From: Tautonia plasticadhaerens
Lineage (GTDB): Bacteria > Planctomycetota > Planctomycetia > Isosphaerales > Isosphaeraceae
NCBI RefSeq assembly: GCF_007752535.1
Contig: NZ_CP036429.1
Span: 54,675-118,674 of the forward strand
Direction: 5' to 3'
DNA: 64,000 bases
Shown: piece by piece, positions 36,831 through 44,980 of the stretch
Numbering within the stretch: position 1 is the stretch's first letter
How the letters are laid out: the number at the start of each line of letters is the position of its first letter
Program-made: the position numbers and the translations under genes
The notes under the pieces: model-generated
Told to the model about the DNA's origin: nothing
The model's input: the letters and a program-made list of their open reading frames with translations, nothing else
Database searches by the model: none

Positions 36831-37810
36831 TGACCCGCGGGAGGTCGGTAGCCGGCGACTCCCCGGTCCGCTTCCACATTCCGCCTCATGGCCATCGCCC
36901 GGGCGGCTCCCGCGAGCCCTCGGGCGGTGTGACTTCCGGAGGCCGTCGGTCGGTGTCCGGTCGCTATTCCAAGGCCGGTATGATGCCGATCAGATCGAGA
37001 TCCGCTCCACGATGTTCCGCGTCACCTTCCGTCGCCGGCGGTCGTAGAGCCGGGTGGTCCGCGGGTCGGCGTGGCCGGCCAGGTGCTGCACGTCCTCCAG
37101 CGGTAGTTCTGCTCCAGCAGGTCGGTGACCGTCGCCACGCGGAACGAGTGGGGCGAGAACTGCCCCGGCAGGCCCGCCGCCCTCAGCCGCCGCTTCATCA
37201 TCCGGCAGATGTCGATGCCGCTCATCGCCTTGGCGGTCAGCTTCTTCGTGCGGCGGAACGCCGGCCGGAAGAGGGGGCTCTCGGTGATCCCGGCGGCCTC
37301 GATGTAGGCGAGCAGGAGTCGCTCCAGGTCGTGGCGCACGGGGATCTCCCGCGCCTTGCCGCCCTTCTCGGCGAACCGCAGGGAATACTGCGTCCCGTCG
37401 TGCCGGAGGCCCTTGAGGGTCAGCTTGGCCACGGCGCCCACCCGGGCGGCGGTGTAGATCAGCACGGCGATGATCGCCCGATCCCTCATGCCCACGATGT
37501 CCGACGCGTCGATCGACTTCAGCAGGTCGCGGGCCTGCTTGGTGCCGATCTCGGGCGTCTTGCCCTCGACGGTCGAGTAGCGCTCGGCCCGAACCGAGGC
37601 GGCCGGATTGAGGATGACGACGTGGCGGACGACCAGGACGTCGAAGAACTTCCTCAGGGCCGCGAGGCGGAGCTTCTTGGTCGGGGTCGCAAGCTGAAGG
37701 CCGGCGAGGTAGTCGCCGACGTGGCCGGGGGTGATCCGGACGAGCGGAAGCTGCCGGTCGGGGTGGTCGCACCAGCCGAGGAAGTCGCGCACGGCGTGGG
37801 TGTAGTTCCG

Positions 37811-39098
37811 CAGGGCCAGCGCACACTAACATGTTAACGCAGCAATGACTTCCATCAGAAACGTGTCGCTCCAGCCGCAGCCGCGGCGCTTCATGGCCAG
37901 GCTCTGTCGCCGGTCGGGGTGCTGCTTGAGGAGCGACAATGTGAAGCGATACAGCCAGGTGATGTTCGCCCCCAGCACCCGCTGGCGGACCCGCGAGTCA
38001 TCCTCCCGGAACGTCACGTCGAGCGACCAATGGCACGCGTTCTCCACGGACCAGTGGCCCCGCACCGCGCGGGCGAACTGCTCCGCGTCCACCGGCAGGC
38101 TGCTGAGGTAGTAGCGAATCTCAATGCTCTCTTCGCCTCCCTTCACCCGCCGCGACGTCACGACGCCGACCGACCTCAGCCCCTTCCACTCCGCCCGGCC
38201 GGGCAGGGCCGCCGGCGCTGGCAGGTGCAGGTAGGTCCGGTGCTCCTCGCGACCGTGCCCGCGCTCGCTCGTCGTCAGCTCCTCGGCCCCCTTGAGATCC
38301 CCCTCCAGCTGTTCGTCGATGTGCTCGATGACCGCCCGATGCAGCGCCTCGTGGTTCCCCTTCAGGGCCAACACGTAGTCGGCCTTGCCGCGGACTACCT
38401 CCTCGGCGATCACCTTCTGCGCCCCCATCGCGTCGATCGTCACTACCCCGCCGCGGACGTCGATCCGCCTCAGCAGCTCGGGGATGGCCGTGATCTCGTT
38501 CGACTTCTCGCCGCACACCTCCTGTCCCAGCGCCAGGCCGTACTCGCCGGCCCAGGCGGTGACGATGTGCAGCGGGCCGAGGCCCTCCTTCGCGTCGCGG
38601 CTGCGGCGGGCCGTCTTGCCGTCGATGGCGACGACCGGCCGATCGACGCCGGTCGTGGCGATGGCCTCGTCGCGGAGGCGGGCGATCCAGGCGTTGAAGG
38701 CGGCCTCGAAGGCCGCGGGCTTGAGCGTCATCAGGATGCGGCGGAGGACATCCTTGCCGGGGATGCCGCGCGGCAGGTCGAGGAGGTCCATCAGGAGCCC
38801 CTCTTTGAGCTTCGCCCAGCGGGCGATGGCGGTGGGCCCGGCGGCGCCGGCGAGGACGGCCAAGACAGCGATGACCAGGACGCTGGGCAGCGGATGCCGG
38901 CGGTTGATGTGGGAGCGGGGATCTTCCAGCATCGCGAACGATGCCACGATCTCGTCGAGCTTGCTGCGGGTGCCCGCCATCGCCGACCTCCGGCCACCGG
39001 GTCTGGTTCACGACACGGTGGACGGTATACCCGGGCAGCGGGGCGGGCGCAAGGCCGCAGAGCTTGCCGGATTGTTATAGAAGTGCGCGCTGGCCCTG
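37811..39098 (-). mobile_element. ISAs1-family element, 1288 bp, with 10-bp TSD
   Basis: Terminal repeats are CAGGGCCAGCGCACACT (37811) and, inverted, CAGGGCCAGCGCGCACTTC (39098). It is flanked by direct repeats TGTAGTTCCG at 37801-37810 and 39099-39108. It lies inside tyrosine recombinase A, in the same direction. Confidence 0.95.
37826..38980 (-). CDS. ISAs1-family (H-repeat-type) transposase
   Basis: 384 residues from ATG 38980, ending TGA/TAA close to the IS end. The N-terminus has SFAMLEDPRSHINRRHPLPS and AVLAGAAGPTAIARWAK, as in ISAs1/H-repeat proteins. The DDE core is VVAIDGKTARRSRDAKEGLG (first Asp), VVTIDAMGAQKVIAEEVVRG (second Asp), and GHWSVENACHWSLDVTFRED (Glu). DYVLALKGNHEALH lies between them. 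Full length and unbroken, with intact terminal repeats and a perfect target duplication. This is the youngest-looking and probably still mobile IS in the window. Confidence 0.92.
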   Translation of the reverse strand: MAGTRSKLDEIVASFAMLEDPRSHINRRHPLPSVLVIAVLAVLAGAAGPTAIARWAKLKEGLLMDLLDLPRGIPGKDVLRRILMTLKPAAFEAAFNAWIARLRDEAIATTGVDRPVVAIDGKTARRSRDAKEGLGPLHIVTAWAGEYGLALGQEVCGEKSNEITAIPELLRRIDVRGGVVTIDAMGAQKVIAEEVVRGKADYVLALKGNHEALHRAVIEHIDEQLEGDLKGAEELTTSERGHGREEHRTYLHLPAPAALPGRAEWKGLRSVGVVTSRRVKGGEESIEIRYYLSSLPVDAEQFARAVRGHWSVENACHWSLDVTFREDDSRVRQRVLGANITWLYRFTLSLLKQHPDRRQSLAMKRRGCGWSDTFLMEVIAALTC

Positions 39099-39432
39099 TG
39101 TAGTTCCGGCGGGTGTAGGCGTTGGCGATCTGGCCCTTGAAGAACTCGTCCCAGGCGAACTCGGCCCCGGGGCCCGCGGCGGCGACGATCGCCGGCGGCG
39201 GCCCGGCCGGGTCGTCGGCCCGGCGGCGTCGGGCGGGCGCCCGGTCGTGTCCCGGGTGCAGAACAATCTCGGTCGAATCGCTCATCGTGGATGGGCCCCA
39301 TGCTCCGATGTTTAGCGCACACAATGTCCTTTGTCTATCACCATTCCATCTGATGGCCTGGTGAAGGGCAGGGGGGGACCACGGCGAATCGAGGACGCTC
39401 GGGTGGTCGGCGTGGGCAGCCCGGCGCGGCGG

Positions 39433-39879
39433 TCATCCCACTTCGCCGGCGGCCTTCGTCCGCCGCTGTTTGGGCTTATCCTCGTCCACCGCCGGGACTT
39501 CCTCCGGCTCGGCACCGGCGAGGCAGTCCGCCAGCCGGCGCCGCCAGTGGGGCGGGTCGGACTCGATCTCCGACATCAGTCGGCACGACACCGGACTCGG
39601 CGGCCGCAGGCCCTGCTCCCACGACCGCACGGTCGACCGGTCCACCCCGAGGAACGCCGCGAAAGCGGCCTGACTTAGCGACATCAACCCGCGCACGCGT
39701 CGCACGTCCGCGCCGCGGTACTCCGGCGGCGGGGCGATCCGGTACGTCCGCACCGTGAAGCGCCGCCCAAGGGGCTCGCCGGCCTCCAGCGCCTCGGCCA
39801 GCTCGCGCAAGCCGTCGATGATCTCCTGCCCCTTGGCCCGGGCCGTGTCTCGGGCGCGCCGGTCGGTCTCTCGGGTCAT
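39433..39879 (-). CDS. higA: HigA-type antitoxin (XRE family)
   Basis: 148 residues from ATG 39879, overlapping the toxin stop (ATGA). N-terminal helices (GQEIIDGLRELAEALEAGEP) are followed by an XRE helix-turn-helix RVRGLMSLSQAAFAAFLGVD, RSTVRSWEQGLRPPSPVSCR. The C-terminal tail is charged and probably disordered (DKPKQRRTKAAGEVG). Toxin-first order with a four-base overlap is characteristic of higBA. It should neutralise the toxin and repress the operon. It lies between two tyrosine recombinases, consistent with a stabilising module of a mobile element. Confidence 0.8.
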   Translation of the reverse strand: MTRETDRRARDTARAKGQEIIDGLRELAEALEAGEPLGRRFTVRTYRIAPPPEYRGADVRRVRGLMSLSQAAFAAFLGVDRSTVRSWEQGLRPPSPVSCRLMSEIESDPPHWRRRLADCLAGAEPEEVPAVDEDKPKQRRTKAAGEVG

Positions 39880-40250
39880 CGGACCTCTCCTTTGAGCTGC
39901 TCGTCGATCGCCCGCAGCGCGGACGCGATGGCCTTCCGCTGGGCCGCCGTCAGGTCGGCACGCTCCCCCTTGCCGTAGACCATTGCCAGGACCACGACGC
40001 CGTGCCCCAGAAAGCCGGCGTAGCAGACGCGGTACGAGCCGCTCTTGCCCCGTCCGGCGCCGGGCCGGGCGAACCGGATCTTCCGCAGGCCGCCGGTCCC
40101 CGCGACGACCGGGTACCGGCCCGGCCCCCGGAGGATCAGGGATTGGAGGGCTGTCAGGTCGGCGTCGCCCAGCTCGAGGGCCGACCAAGCCCGGGTGAAG
40201 CCGGGTAGCTCGAGGAACGTCGGCCACCGGGCCGGGTCGAATTCGTTCAT
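39876..40250 (-). CDS. higB: HigB/RelE-type mRNA interferase toxin
   Basis: 124 residues from ATG 40250 (MNEFDPARWPTFLELPGFTR). RelE-fold signature in order: LTALQSLILRGPGRYPVVAG, GLRKIRFARPGAGRGKSGSY, RVCYAGFLGHGVVVLAMVYG, then KGERADLTAAQRKAIASALR. The Gly-Lys-Ser-Gly-x-Tyr-Arg and Lys-x-Glu-Arg-x-Asp-Leu motifs are those of HigB-2-like toxins, which cut mRNA on the ribosome. The frame is intact and followed directly by the antitoxin. Predicted functional. Confidence 0.85.
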   Translation of the reverse strand: MNEFDPARWPTFLELPGFTRAWSALELGDADLTALQSLILRGPGRYPVVAGTGGLRKIRFARPGAGRGKSGSYRVCYAGFLGHGVVVLAMVYGKGERADLTAAQRKAIASALRAIDEQLKGEVR

Positions 40251-40342
40251 GGACCCGAGTCCTCCCGGCCCACGCAAAGTATACGACCGGGTCGTACAGA
40301 TCGCCAGGGCCGGGACGCCGCCGATCGGGCCGGGTAGGGGGG

Positions 40343-41411
40343 TCAGATCGGGACGTCGTGCGAGGCCCCCTCCTTTGCACTCCGTCGTTGCTTGTCGTAG
40401 ATCTGCGTGGTGGTCACGTGCCGGTGCCCGAGCAGCTCCTTGACCTTGATGATGTCTGTCCCCGCGTCCAGGAGCAGGGTGGCCGTCGTCGCCCGGATGG
40501 AGTGGGGCCGTGTAGATGCACCGCTTGACCTTCGTCGCCGTCCCCTCCTCGTCGACGCTCTCTTCCTCTCGCATCGCCCCGGGCAGCCGGGACAGGTAGC
40601 CCTGGAGCAGGGTGTACATCGTCACCGGCGAGATCGGCATGTTGCTCAGCTCCTCGAGCCGCCAGTGGCGGCGGGCCCGGAACAGCGGCCCCTTGGTCTG
40701 CTTCGCCCTGTCGATGTACTCGGCGATCGCCTGGGCTGCGGCGAAGTGCAGGCCGATCTTCCGCCGCCGGTCGCCCTTCTCGTGCAGGGCGATCGTCGCC
40801 TCGTCGCCGTCCTGGTGGAAGTCGCTGACCTTCAGCCGGCAGCCGGTGCCGATGCGGGCCCCGGAGTAGAGGAAGAACTTCAGGATCGCCCGGTCGCGGT
40901 AGTCAAGCACCGAGTCGCCGACGGGCAGGCCGATGAGCTGCCGGGCCCTCGTAGCCGAGAGGGCCCGGCGCTCTTCGCGCGGATCGGTGGAGCTGCGGGC
41001 GATGAACTGGGCGTGGGCCGGGTTCGGCACGGTGATCGGGAGCCTGAGTTCCGAGGCGGCGCCCTGGAGGTACTTGTACAAGCTCGAGAGCGAGGCGATG
41101 CGGCGGTTGATGGTCTTGGGCGCCAGGTCCTCTGGGACAATCAGATCCCGGAAGGCCAGCACGTCGGCCACGGCGACGGCCAGGAGCCGCGTGGCGTCGC
41201 CAGGCCAGTCGATCCCCATGAGCTCGCAGAAGGCCATGACGTCCTGGCGGTAGGCCCGCTGCGTGTGCCGGGACGATCGGCGGGTGACCCAGCGCTCGAA
41301 GATCTCGGCATCTGCGTTGTAGAAGCCCTGGACCTGGGCCGCGACCGTCGGCGTCGCGCGGCCGAGGAGGACCGGCGGCAGCTCGGGCCGGCCGTCCTCG
41401 CCGATGACCAC
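40343..41411 (-). pseudogene. Tyrosine recombinase B, single frameshift near the C-terminus
   Basis: GTG 41411 starts VVIGEDGRPELPP; an in-frame TAG lies just upstream. A SAM-like core-binding domain (RWVTRRSSRHTQRAYRQDVM, INRRIASLSSLYKYLQGAAS) is followed by the catalytic domain. The Arg box is LKFFLYSGARIGTGCRLKVS and the Lys is in ALHEKGDRRRKIGLHF. An extra G in ACGGCCCCACTCC (near 40508) breaks the frame at KRCIYT. Beyond it PHSIRATTATLLLDAGTDII, LLGHRHVTTTQIYDKQRRSA (H-x-x-R, His, Tyr) is read to TGA 40343. A 34-bp inverted repeat lies 85 bp upstream of the start. The catalytic pentad is otherwise complete. Confidence 0.85.
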
Positions 41412-41495
41412 CAGCTCCGCCTAGTGCTCGTCGTCCATGACGCCCCCCGACTTCAATGAAAAGGTACCTCCCCCTGCCCTCTATCGGCCGGGACC

Positions 41496-41529
41496 TTGGC
41501 CGAAGATAACCGGTCTTATCTTCGGCCAA
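41496..41529. repeat. 34-bp lox-like inverted repeat upstream of recombinase B
   Basis: TTGGCCGAAGATAA, spacer CCGGTC, TTATCTTCGGCCAA: perfect 14-bp arms with a 6-bp centre, or 13-8-13 if the palindromic inner A/T pairs count as spacer. This is the size and geometry of loxP/FRT-type crossover sites. It lies in the 290-bp gap between the recombinase start and the RepA-like gene. It could also act as an operator or an intrinsic hairpin, although there is no T tract. Confidence 0.7.
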
Positions 41530-41721
41530 CAAGTGCCGAAATGCAGGGCAGGGGCCATGCCAGCAATGACTCGCGACCCGCCCTCCAATGCCTTGTTTGA
41601 TGAAGCTCACTTTGATGTAGGCAGCCTCGCCTCCAGACGACTGCGGCGCACCGCGAACGCCGACCACGCGACCGACGCCCGCGGCCATCGCCTCCACTTG
41701 GCGGGATTCGGTCGAGCTAGG

Positions 41722-42849
41722 TCATGGTCCCCTCCATCGGCCCACCTCCAAAGTGAAGATCGCCCCGGGCTTTTGCACCTTCGGACCCTTGGCCTTACCC
41801 AACGCGTACACGAGCGCTTCCGGCTCCACTCGCCCCTCGAATGCACGACGGCAGATCGCGTGCAGTCCACGCCACGAACGCTCGTCTCCCAGCTCCGACG
41901 CCAGCGCCTGCGCCGCCTGGCTCACGTAGCTCGGGTCCTCACGGATCCGCCCCAGCAGCTCGGCCGTCGTGGCCGGCGGCCGGGTCGCCCCCGCTGCCTC
42001 CCGACGTGCCCGGGCCGCCTTGCGCCGGGCCAGCTCCCCGACCAGCACCGGGTCGCCGCCGGCGGCCAGGGCCTCCAGCGCCTCGGTTGTCAGCACCGGC
42101 CGCGAGCGAGCAGATGCGGGCGATGCCGTGGGGACCTGAGGCGGCTCGAGTGTCGAAGGCGGGGGCATCGACGGCGTCGGGGTCGGCATCTCGACCCCGA
42201 GCCTGGCGAACGCCCGCGCCATCGCCTCACCGGGCCGCCCGGCGGCTCTCACCGCGTCCGACACGGGGGCGGGTCGTGCTCGGACCGGCACGGAGGTCGC
42301 GTACCGGCCCTCCCCGGAGGCCTCCAAGGCCTCCAGGGCGGTGGCCGCAAGGGCCGGGGATCGGGTGCCGGCGGCGGTGGTCATTGGGGTCGGCTCGGGT
42401 CGCCGTCGTCCTCGTCGATCGGGATCCGGCCTCTCGAAGTTCTCTCGGCCTTCAACGACTACGACTTCTTGAGTGCGCGCCGGCGCACGTCGATGCACAC
42501 GACCATTGGGCGCCGGCGCCCGGTCGGGTTGGGCGCCGGCGCCCGGCTCGACGAAGAGCAGGTCGATGAAGCGGCGACGGAGGACGCGGCTGTTTTCGAG
42601 TCGGCGCGTGGTTCTCTGGCGGCGAATCAAGCCGGCCTGTCCGAGGCATCGGAGGCCACGGCGGACCTGGTGGATGGAGAGGCCGGTCCGGCGCGACAGC
42701 TCCTCGTCCGAGGGCCAGCAGAAGCGGCGGGAGCGGCAGTAGAAGAACCTGAACTTCTCCAGCAGGAGCAGGGCGCCGGCCGGCAGGCCGAGGGAGGAGA
42801 GGTCTTCGGGGAGCGGCCCGAAGGGTGGCAGGACGTCGGCATCGTTCAT
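41722..42849 (-). CDS. RepA-like HTH replication protein candidate
   Basis: 375 residues from ATG 42849. The N-terminal winged HTH is LLLLEKFRFFYCRSRRFCWP, SDEELSRRTGLSIHQVRRGL, RCLGQAGLIRRQR, similar to HTH_36-type domains in plasmid and phage replication initiators. The middle is Pro/Ala-rich and probably disordered. The C-terminus (VSQAAQALASELGDERSWRG, LHAICRRAFEGRVEPEALVY) is a helical module ending FTLEVGRWRGP. The ATG overlaps the stop of a small upstream frame (ATGA), suggesting translational coupling. Its position beside two recombinases and a toxin-antitoxin pair supports a mobile-element role. Replication function is an inference. Confidence 0.55.
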   Translation of the reverse strand: MNDADVLPPFGPLPEDLSSLGLPAGALLLLEKFRFFYCRSRRFCWPSDEELSRRTGLSIHQVRRGLRCLGQAGLIRRQRTTRRLENSRVLRRRFIDLLFVEPGAGAQPDRAPAPNGRVHRRAPARTQEVVVVEGRENFERPDPDRRGRRRPEPTPMTTAAGTRSPALAATALEALEASGEGRYATSVPVRARPAPVSDAVRAAGRPGEAMARAFARLGVEMPTPTPSMPPPSTLEPPQVPTASPASARSRPVLTTEALEALAAGGDPVLVGELARRKAARARREAAGATRPPATTAELLGRIREDPSYVSQAAQALASELGDERSWRGLHAICRRAFEGRVEPEALVYALGKAKGPKVQKPGAIFTLEVGRWRGP

Positions 42850-43067
42850 GGCCGCACCTCCGCGTCGGTGCGTCGGCGTCGGGCCTCGAATTCGGGCGCG
42901 GAGCCGGCCAGGATATGGCGCAATGCGGCGACGCGTCGTCGTCGTTCGTCGGGCGGCAGCGGCCCGGCGGTTCGGCCGTTGTCCTGGGGGGTGGAGGTCG
43001 GTTTTTCAGGGACGGACGGGGATTGCCCCTTGCGGCGGGATGGCAACCGGATAAAATGTGCGCGCAC
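42846..43067 (-). CDS. Small protein coupled to the RepA-like gene
   Basis: 73 codons if GTG 43067 is used (VRAHFIRLPSRRKGQSPSVP). The C-terminal half, PPDERRRRVAALRHILAGSA then PEFEARRRRTDAEVRP, is a charged amphipathic helix with normal codon use. The TGA overlaps the start codon of the next gene by four bases, the main reason to accept it. No family recognised. The start is uncertain. Confidence 0.4.
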   Translation of the reverse strand: MRAHFIRLPSRRKGQSPSVPEKPTSTPQDNGRTAGPLPPDERRRRVAALRHILAGSAPEFEARRRRTDAEVRP

Positions 43068-43554
43068 AGTGAGCCTCCGCAGCGGCGGGGACTGCTTGCA
43101 CGAATGGCCTTCAGGAGATGGACTTCGGAAGGACTCAGGCGTGCATCGCGGACCTCCGCTGGTGCTGGTGGACATCGCCTCGGCCGACGAGATTGGCGTC
43201 CTGGCGGCCTTGGCAAGCGATCGAAACAAACGGCGGGCTCGGTGGTGCTGCAAACACCTCCGAGCCCGCTTGTTTTACCGCGCCGGGGCCGGCTTCTCAA
43301 TGACGGATCGGCTGATGTCTGCCGGTCCGGGGTGATCGGGGAGCGGGCCAGAGACCGGGCAGCGGGTCGGTGAAGCCGCCCGTCGCCGGATCTCCACGCC
43401 GCTGATGCCCCGCCTCGGCGATCCGGGCCGGTTCGGGCCGCGTTCTAGGCCATGCCGCGGGGACCGGGGCGATCACCGTCGGGCGGCGAGTCTCGACCGG
43501 ACACGGGCTCCGGATTAGGATCCGGGCAAACCGCTCCGACCCGAGCCCTCCCGC
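43068..43554. other. Gap without recognisable gene
   Basis: About 490 bp between divergent genes: the RepA-like operon to the left and a Uma2 gene to the right. It should hold both promoters. No protein-like frame or clear repeat was seen. Confidence 0.35.
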
Positions 43555-44175
43555 ATGAGCGCCGCCTCGCCGTCCCCTCCTGCCGATGCCCGCGGTCGTC
43601 GATTCCGGCCGATCTCGGCCGACGTGTGCGCCCGAATGGTCGCCGCCGGCGTCCTTGACGATGTCCAGCACGTCGAACTCTGGGATGGCCGCCTCGTGCG
43701 GCAGACCGTCAAGTTGCCGTTCCACTGCGCCTTCCTCAGCAACTTGATCGCTGAGTTGCATCGCGTCGTGCCCGCCGGCTGGAACGACGGGCCGGGCAGC
43801 CCGCTGGCGTTGGGGCCGTGGCACCAGCCGGACGTGGGCCTGGCGCTGATCCGCGGCGGGCCCCGCGACCACCCCGACCGGCACCCGACGGGAGCCGAGG
43901 TCGGACTAGTGGTAGAATTCCTCAACCCCAGCCCGGACGACGGCCTCGGGCCGGTGGTCGCCGCCTTCGCCGGCGGCGGCGTGCCGGCGCTCTGAGCCGT
44001 CGACCTCCGCAGCGGGAAGATCGAGGCCCACGCCGAGCCGGTCGGCGACGAGACGCCGGGGTACCGAGGGGTGCGGCCCTACGGGCTCGGCGAGCGGATC
44101 CCGCTGGTGCTCGACGGCCGGGCGGTCGCCGAACTGGACGTCGCCGGGCTGTTGCTGGCGGGTCCATCGGGTTGA
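43555..44175 (+). pseudogene. Uma2 family protein with in-frame TGA
   Basis: ATG 43555 (MSAASPSPPADARGRRFRPI). The product reads SADVCARMVAAGVLDDVQHV, ELWDGRLVRQTVKLPFHCAF, LGPWHQPDVGLAL and AEVGLVVEFLNPSPDD, the usual Uma2 order. It stops at TGA 43993 after AAFAGGGVPAL. The same frame continues for 60 codons, AVDLRSGKIEAHAEPVGDET and GLGERIPLVLDGRAVAELDV, to TGA 44173. Related proteins have Trp at the stop position (V-P-x-L-W-x-V-D-L), so TGG became TGA. Either a nonsense mutation or a base error. The truncated product would lack the C-terminal strand region. Confidence 0.7.
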
Positions 44176-44355
44176 GCCGGAGTCGCCTCGTCCAGACGAG
44201 TACTCCCTGCCACGGAGGTATACCGCAAATGTCAGGGCGGCCGGACGGGCCGGATGTCGCGTTGAGTGCTGCCGAGCCGATCGCTAAGATGCCAGGCACT
44301 TCGACGATCGGGCACTGGGCCAGCCCGGCGTGCCTCGCGGCCAGGCCGGGGCGTG

Positions 44356-44820
44356 ATGCGGGCCCGCAGGAATCCAAGCCAAGGCGGCGTTGACGATGAC
44401 CTGGGAGGAGCACTTCAGCTCTGGAGAGATGCCATTCGGGCACGCCGCAATGCCGAGGCGTTCGAGCGACTCCAGGCGGCACGCAAGCGCGTCGCCAGGA
44501 ATACCGACGACGACTGGGAGTGGCTCGCCGCCGCCCTAGCCGACCCGGAGAAGAAGTGGTTCGTGGCCCACGTCTTCGGGCGCCAGCCCGTGCCGCGGCG
44601 GCTCTTCGGGAGCATGATGCGGGCCGCGGTCATCGACGTGGACCCGAGCACGAACCGCTGGCTCCTAGAGCCGTGCCTTGAGACGTTCGGTCGCGCCGCC
44701 GTCATCGAGGAACTCGGGTGGCTGAAGCAGTCGGGCGAAGTCCCAGGGCAGCGGATCGAGTGGGCGCTCTACTGGTGCACCAGAGAGGTTGAGCGTCTTC
44801 GGGGCACGTCGCGGTCCTGA
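44356..44820 (+). CDS. Hypothetical protein
   Basis: Up to 154 residues from ATG 44356; the N-terminus is unsure. ATG 44394 (MTWEEHF) in another frame looks better and would join at ALQLWRDAIRARRNAEAFER if one C were added to CACTTCAGCTC. The rest is protein-like and helical: DDDWEWLAAALADPEKKWFV, AHVFGRQPVPRRLFGSMMRA, LLEPCLETFGRAAVIEELGW, and VPGQRIEWALYWCTREVERL. No domain recognised; HEAT-like packing is possible. Soluble, no signal peptide. Isolated between genes on different strands. Confidence 0.5.
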   Translation: MRARRNPSQGGVDDDLGGALQLWRDAIRARRNAEAFERLQAARKRVARNTDDDWEWLAAALADPEKKWFVAHVFGRQPVPRRLFGSMMRAAVIDVDPSTNRWLLEPCLETFGRAAVIEELGWLKQSGEVPGQRIEWALYWCTREVERLRGTSRS

Positions 44821-44980
44821 CAAGTAGCGTCTACTTCAGGTGGCAAGGGTGGTCGACCCGGCGCCTCCGGTGACCGATGCGGGGTCCGCGGACGACACCC
44901 TCTTTGTCATGGTCCGGGGCCGTGAAGCGGGGCCGTCGCTGCCCTCGCCTGCGGGACGGCGACCGGCCCCGGTGGGCCGC

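Larger units (their letters stand above)
36990..39285 (-). pseudogene. Tyrosine recombinase A, split by ISAs1 element and frameshifted
   Basis: The N-terminal part starts at ATG 39285 (MSDSTEIVLHPGHDRAPARR) and reaches FFKGQIANAYTRRNYT, where the ISAs1 element enters. Deleting 37811-39108 (the IS plus one 10-bp duplication) restores AYTRRNYTHAVRDFLGWCDH. The catalytic domain has IYTAARVGAVAKLTLK (Arg), FAEKGGKAREIPVRHDL (Lys), PHSFRVATVTDLLEQN (H-x-x-R), and LAGHADPRTTRLYDRR (H and nucleophile Tyr). One base is missing in GAACTACCGCTGG near 37106; GAACGTACCGCTGG would give EQNVPLEDVQHLAGH. All catalytic residues are otherwise present. TGA at 36990. Confidence 0.85.

Noticed and set aside
38121-39011. 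Second minus-strand frame within the ISAs1 element
   Set aside because: It is an Arg/Gly/Pro-rich shadow of the full-length transposase, which has all DDE motifs.
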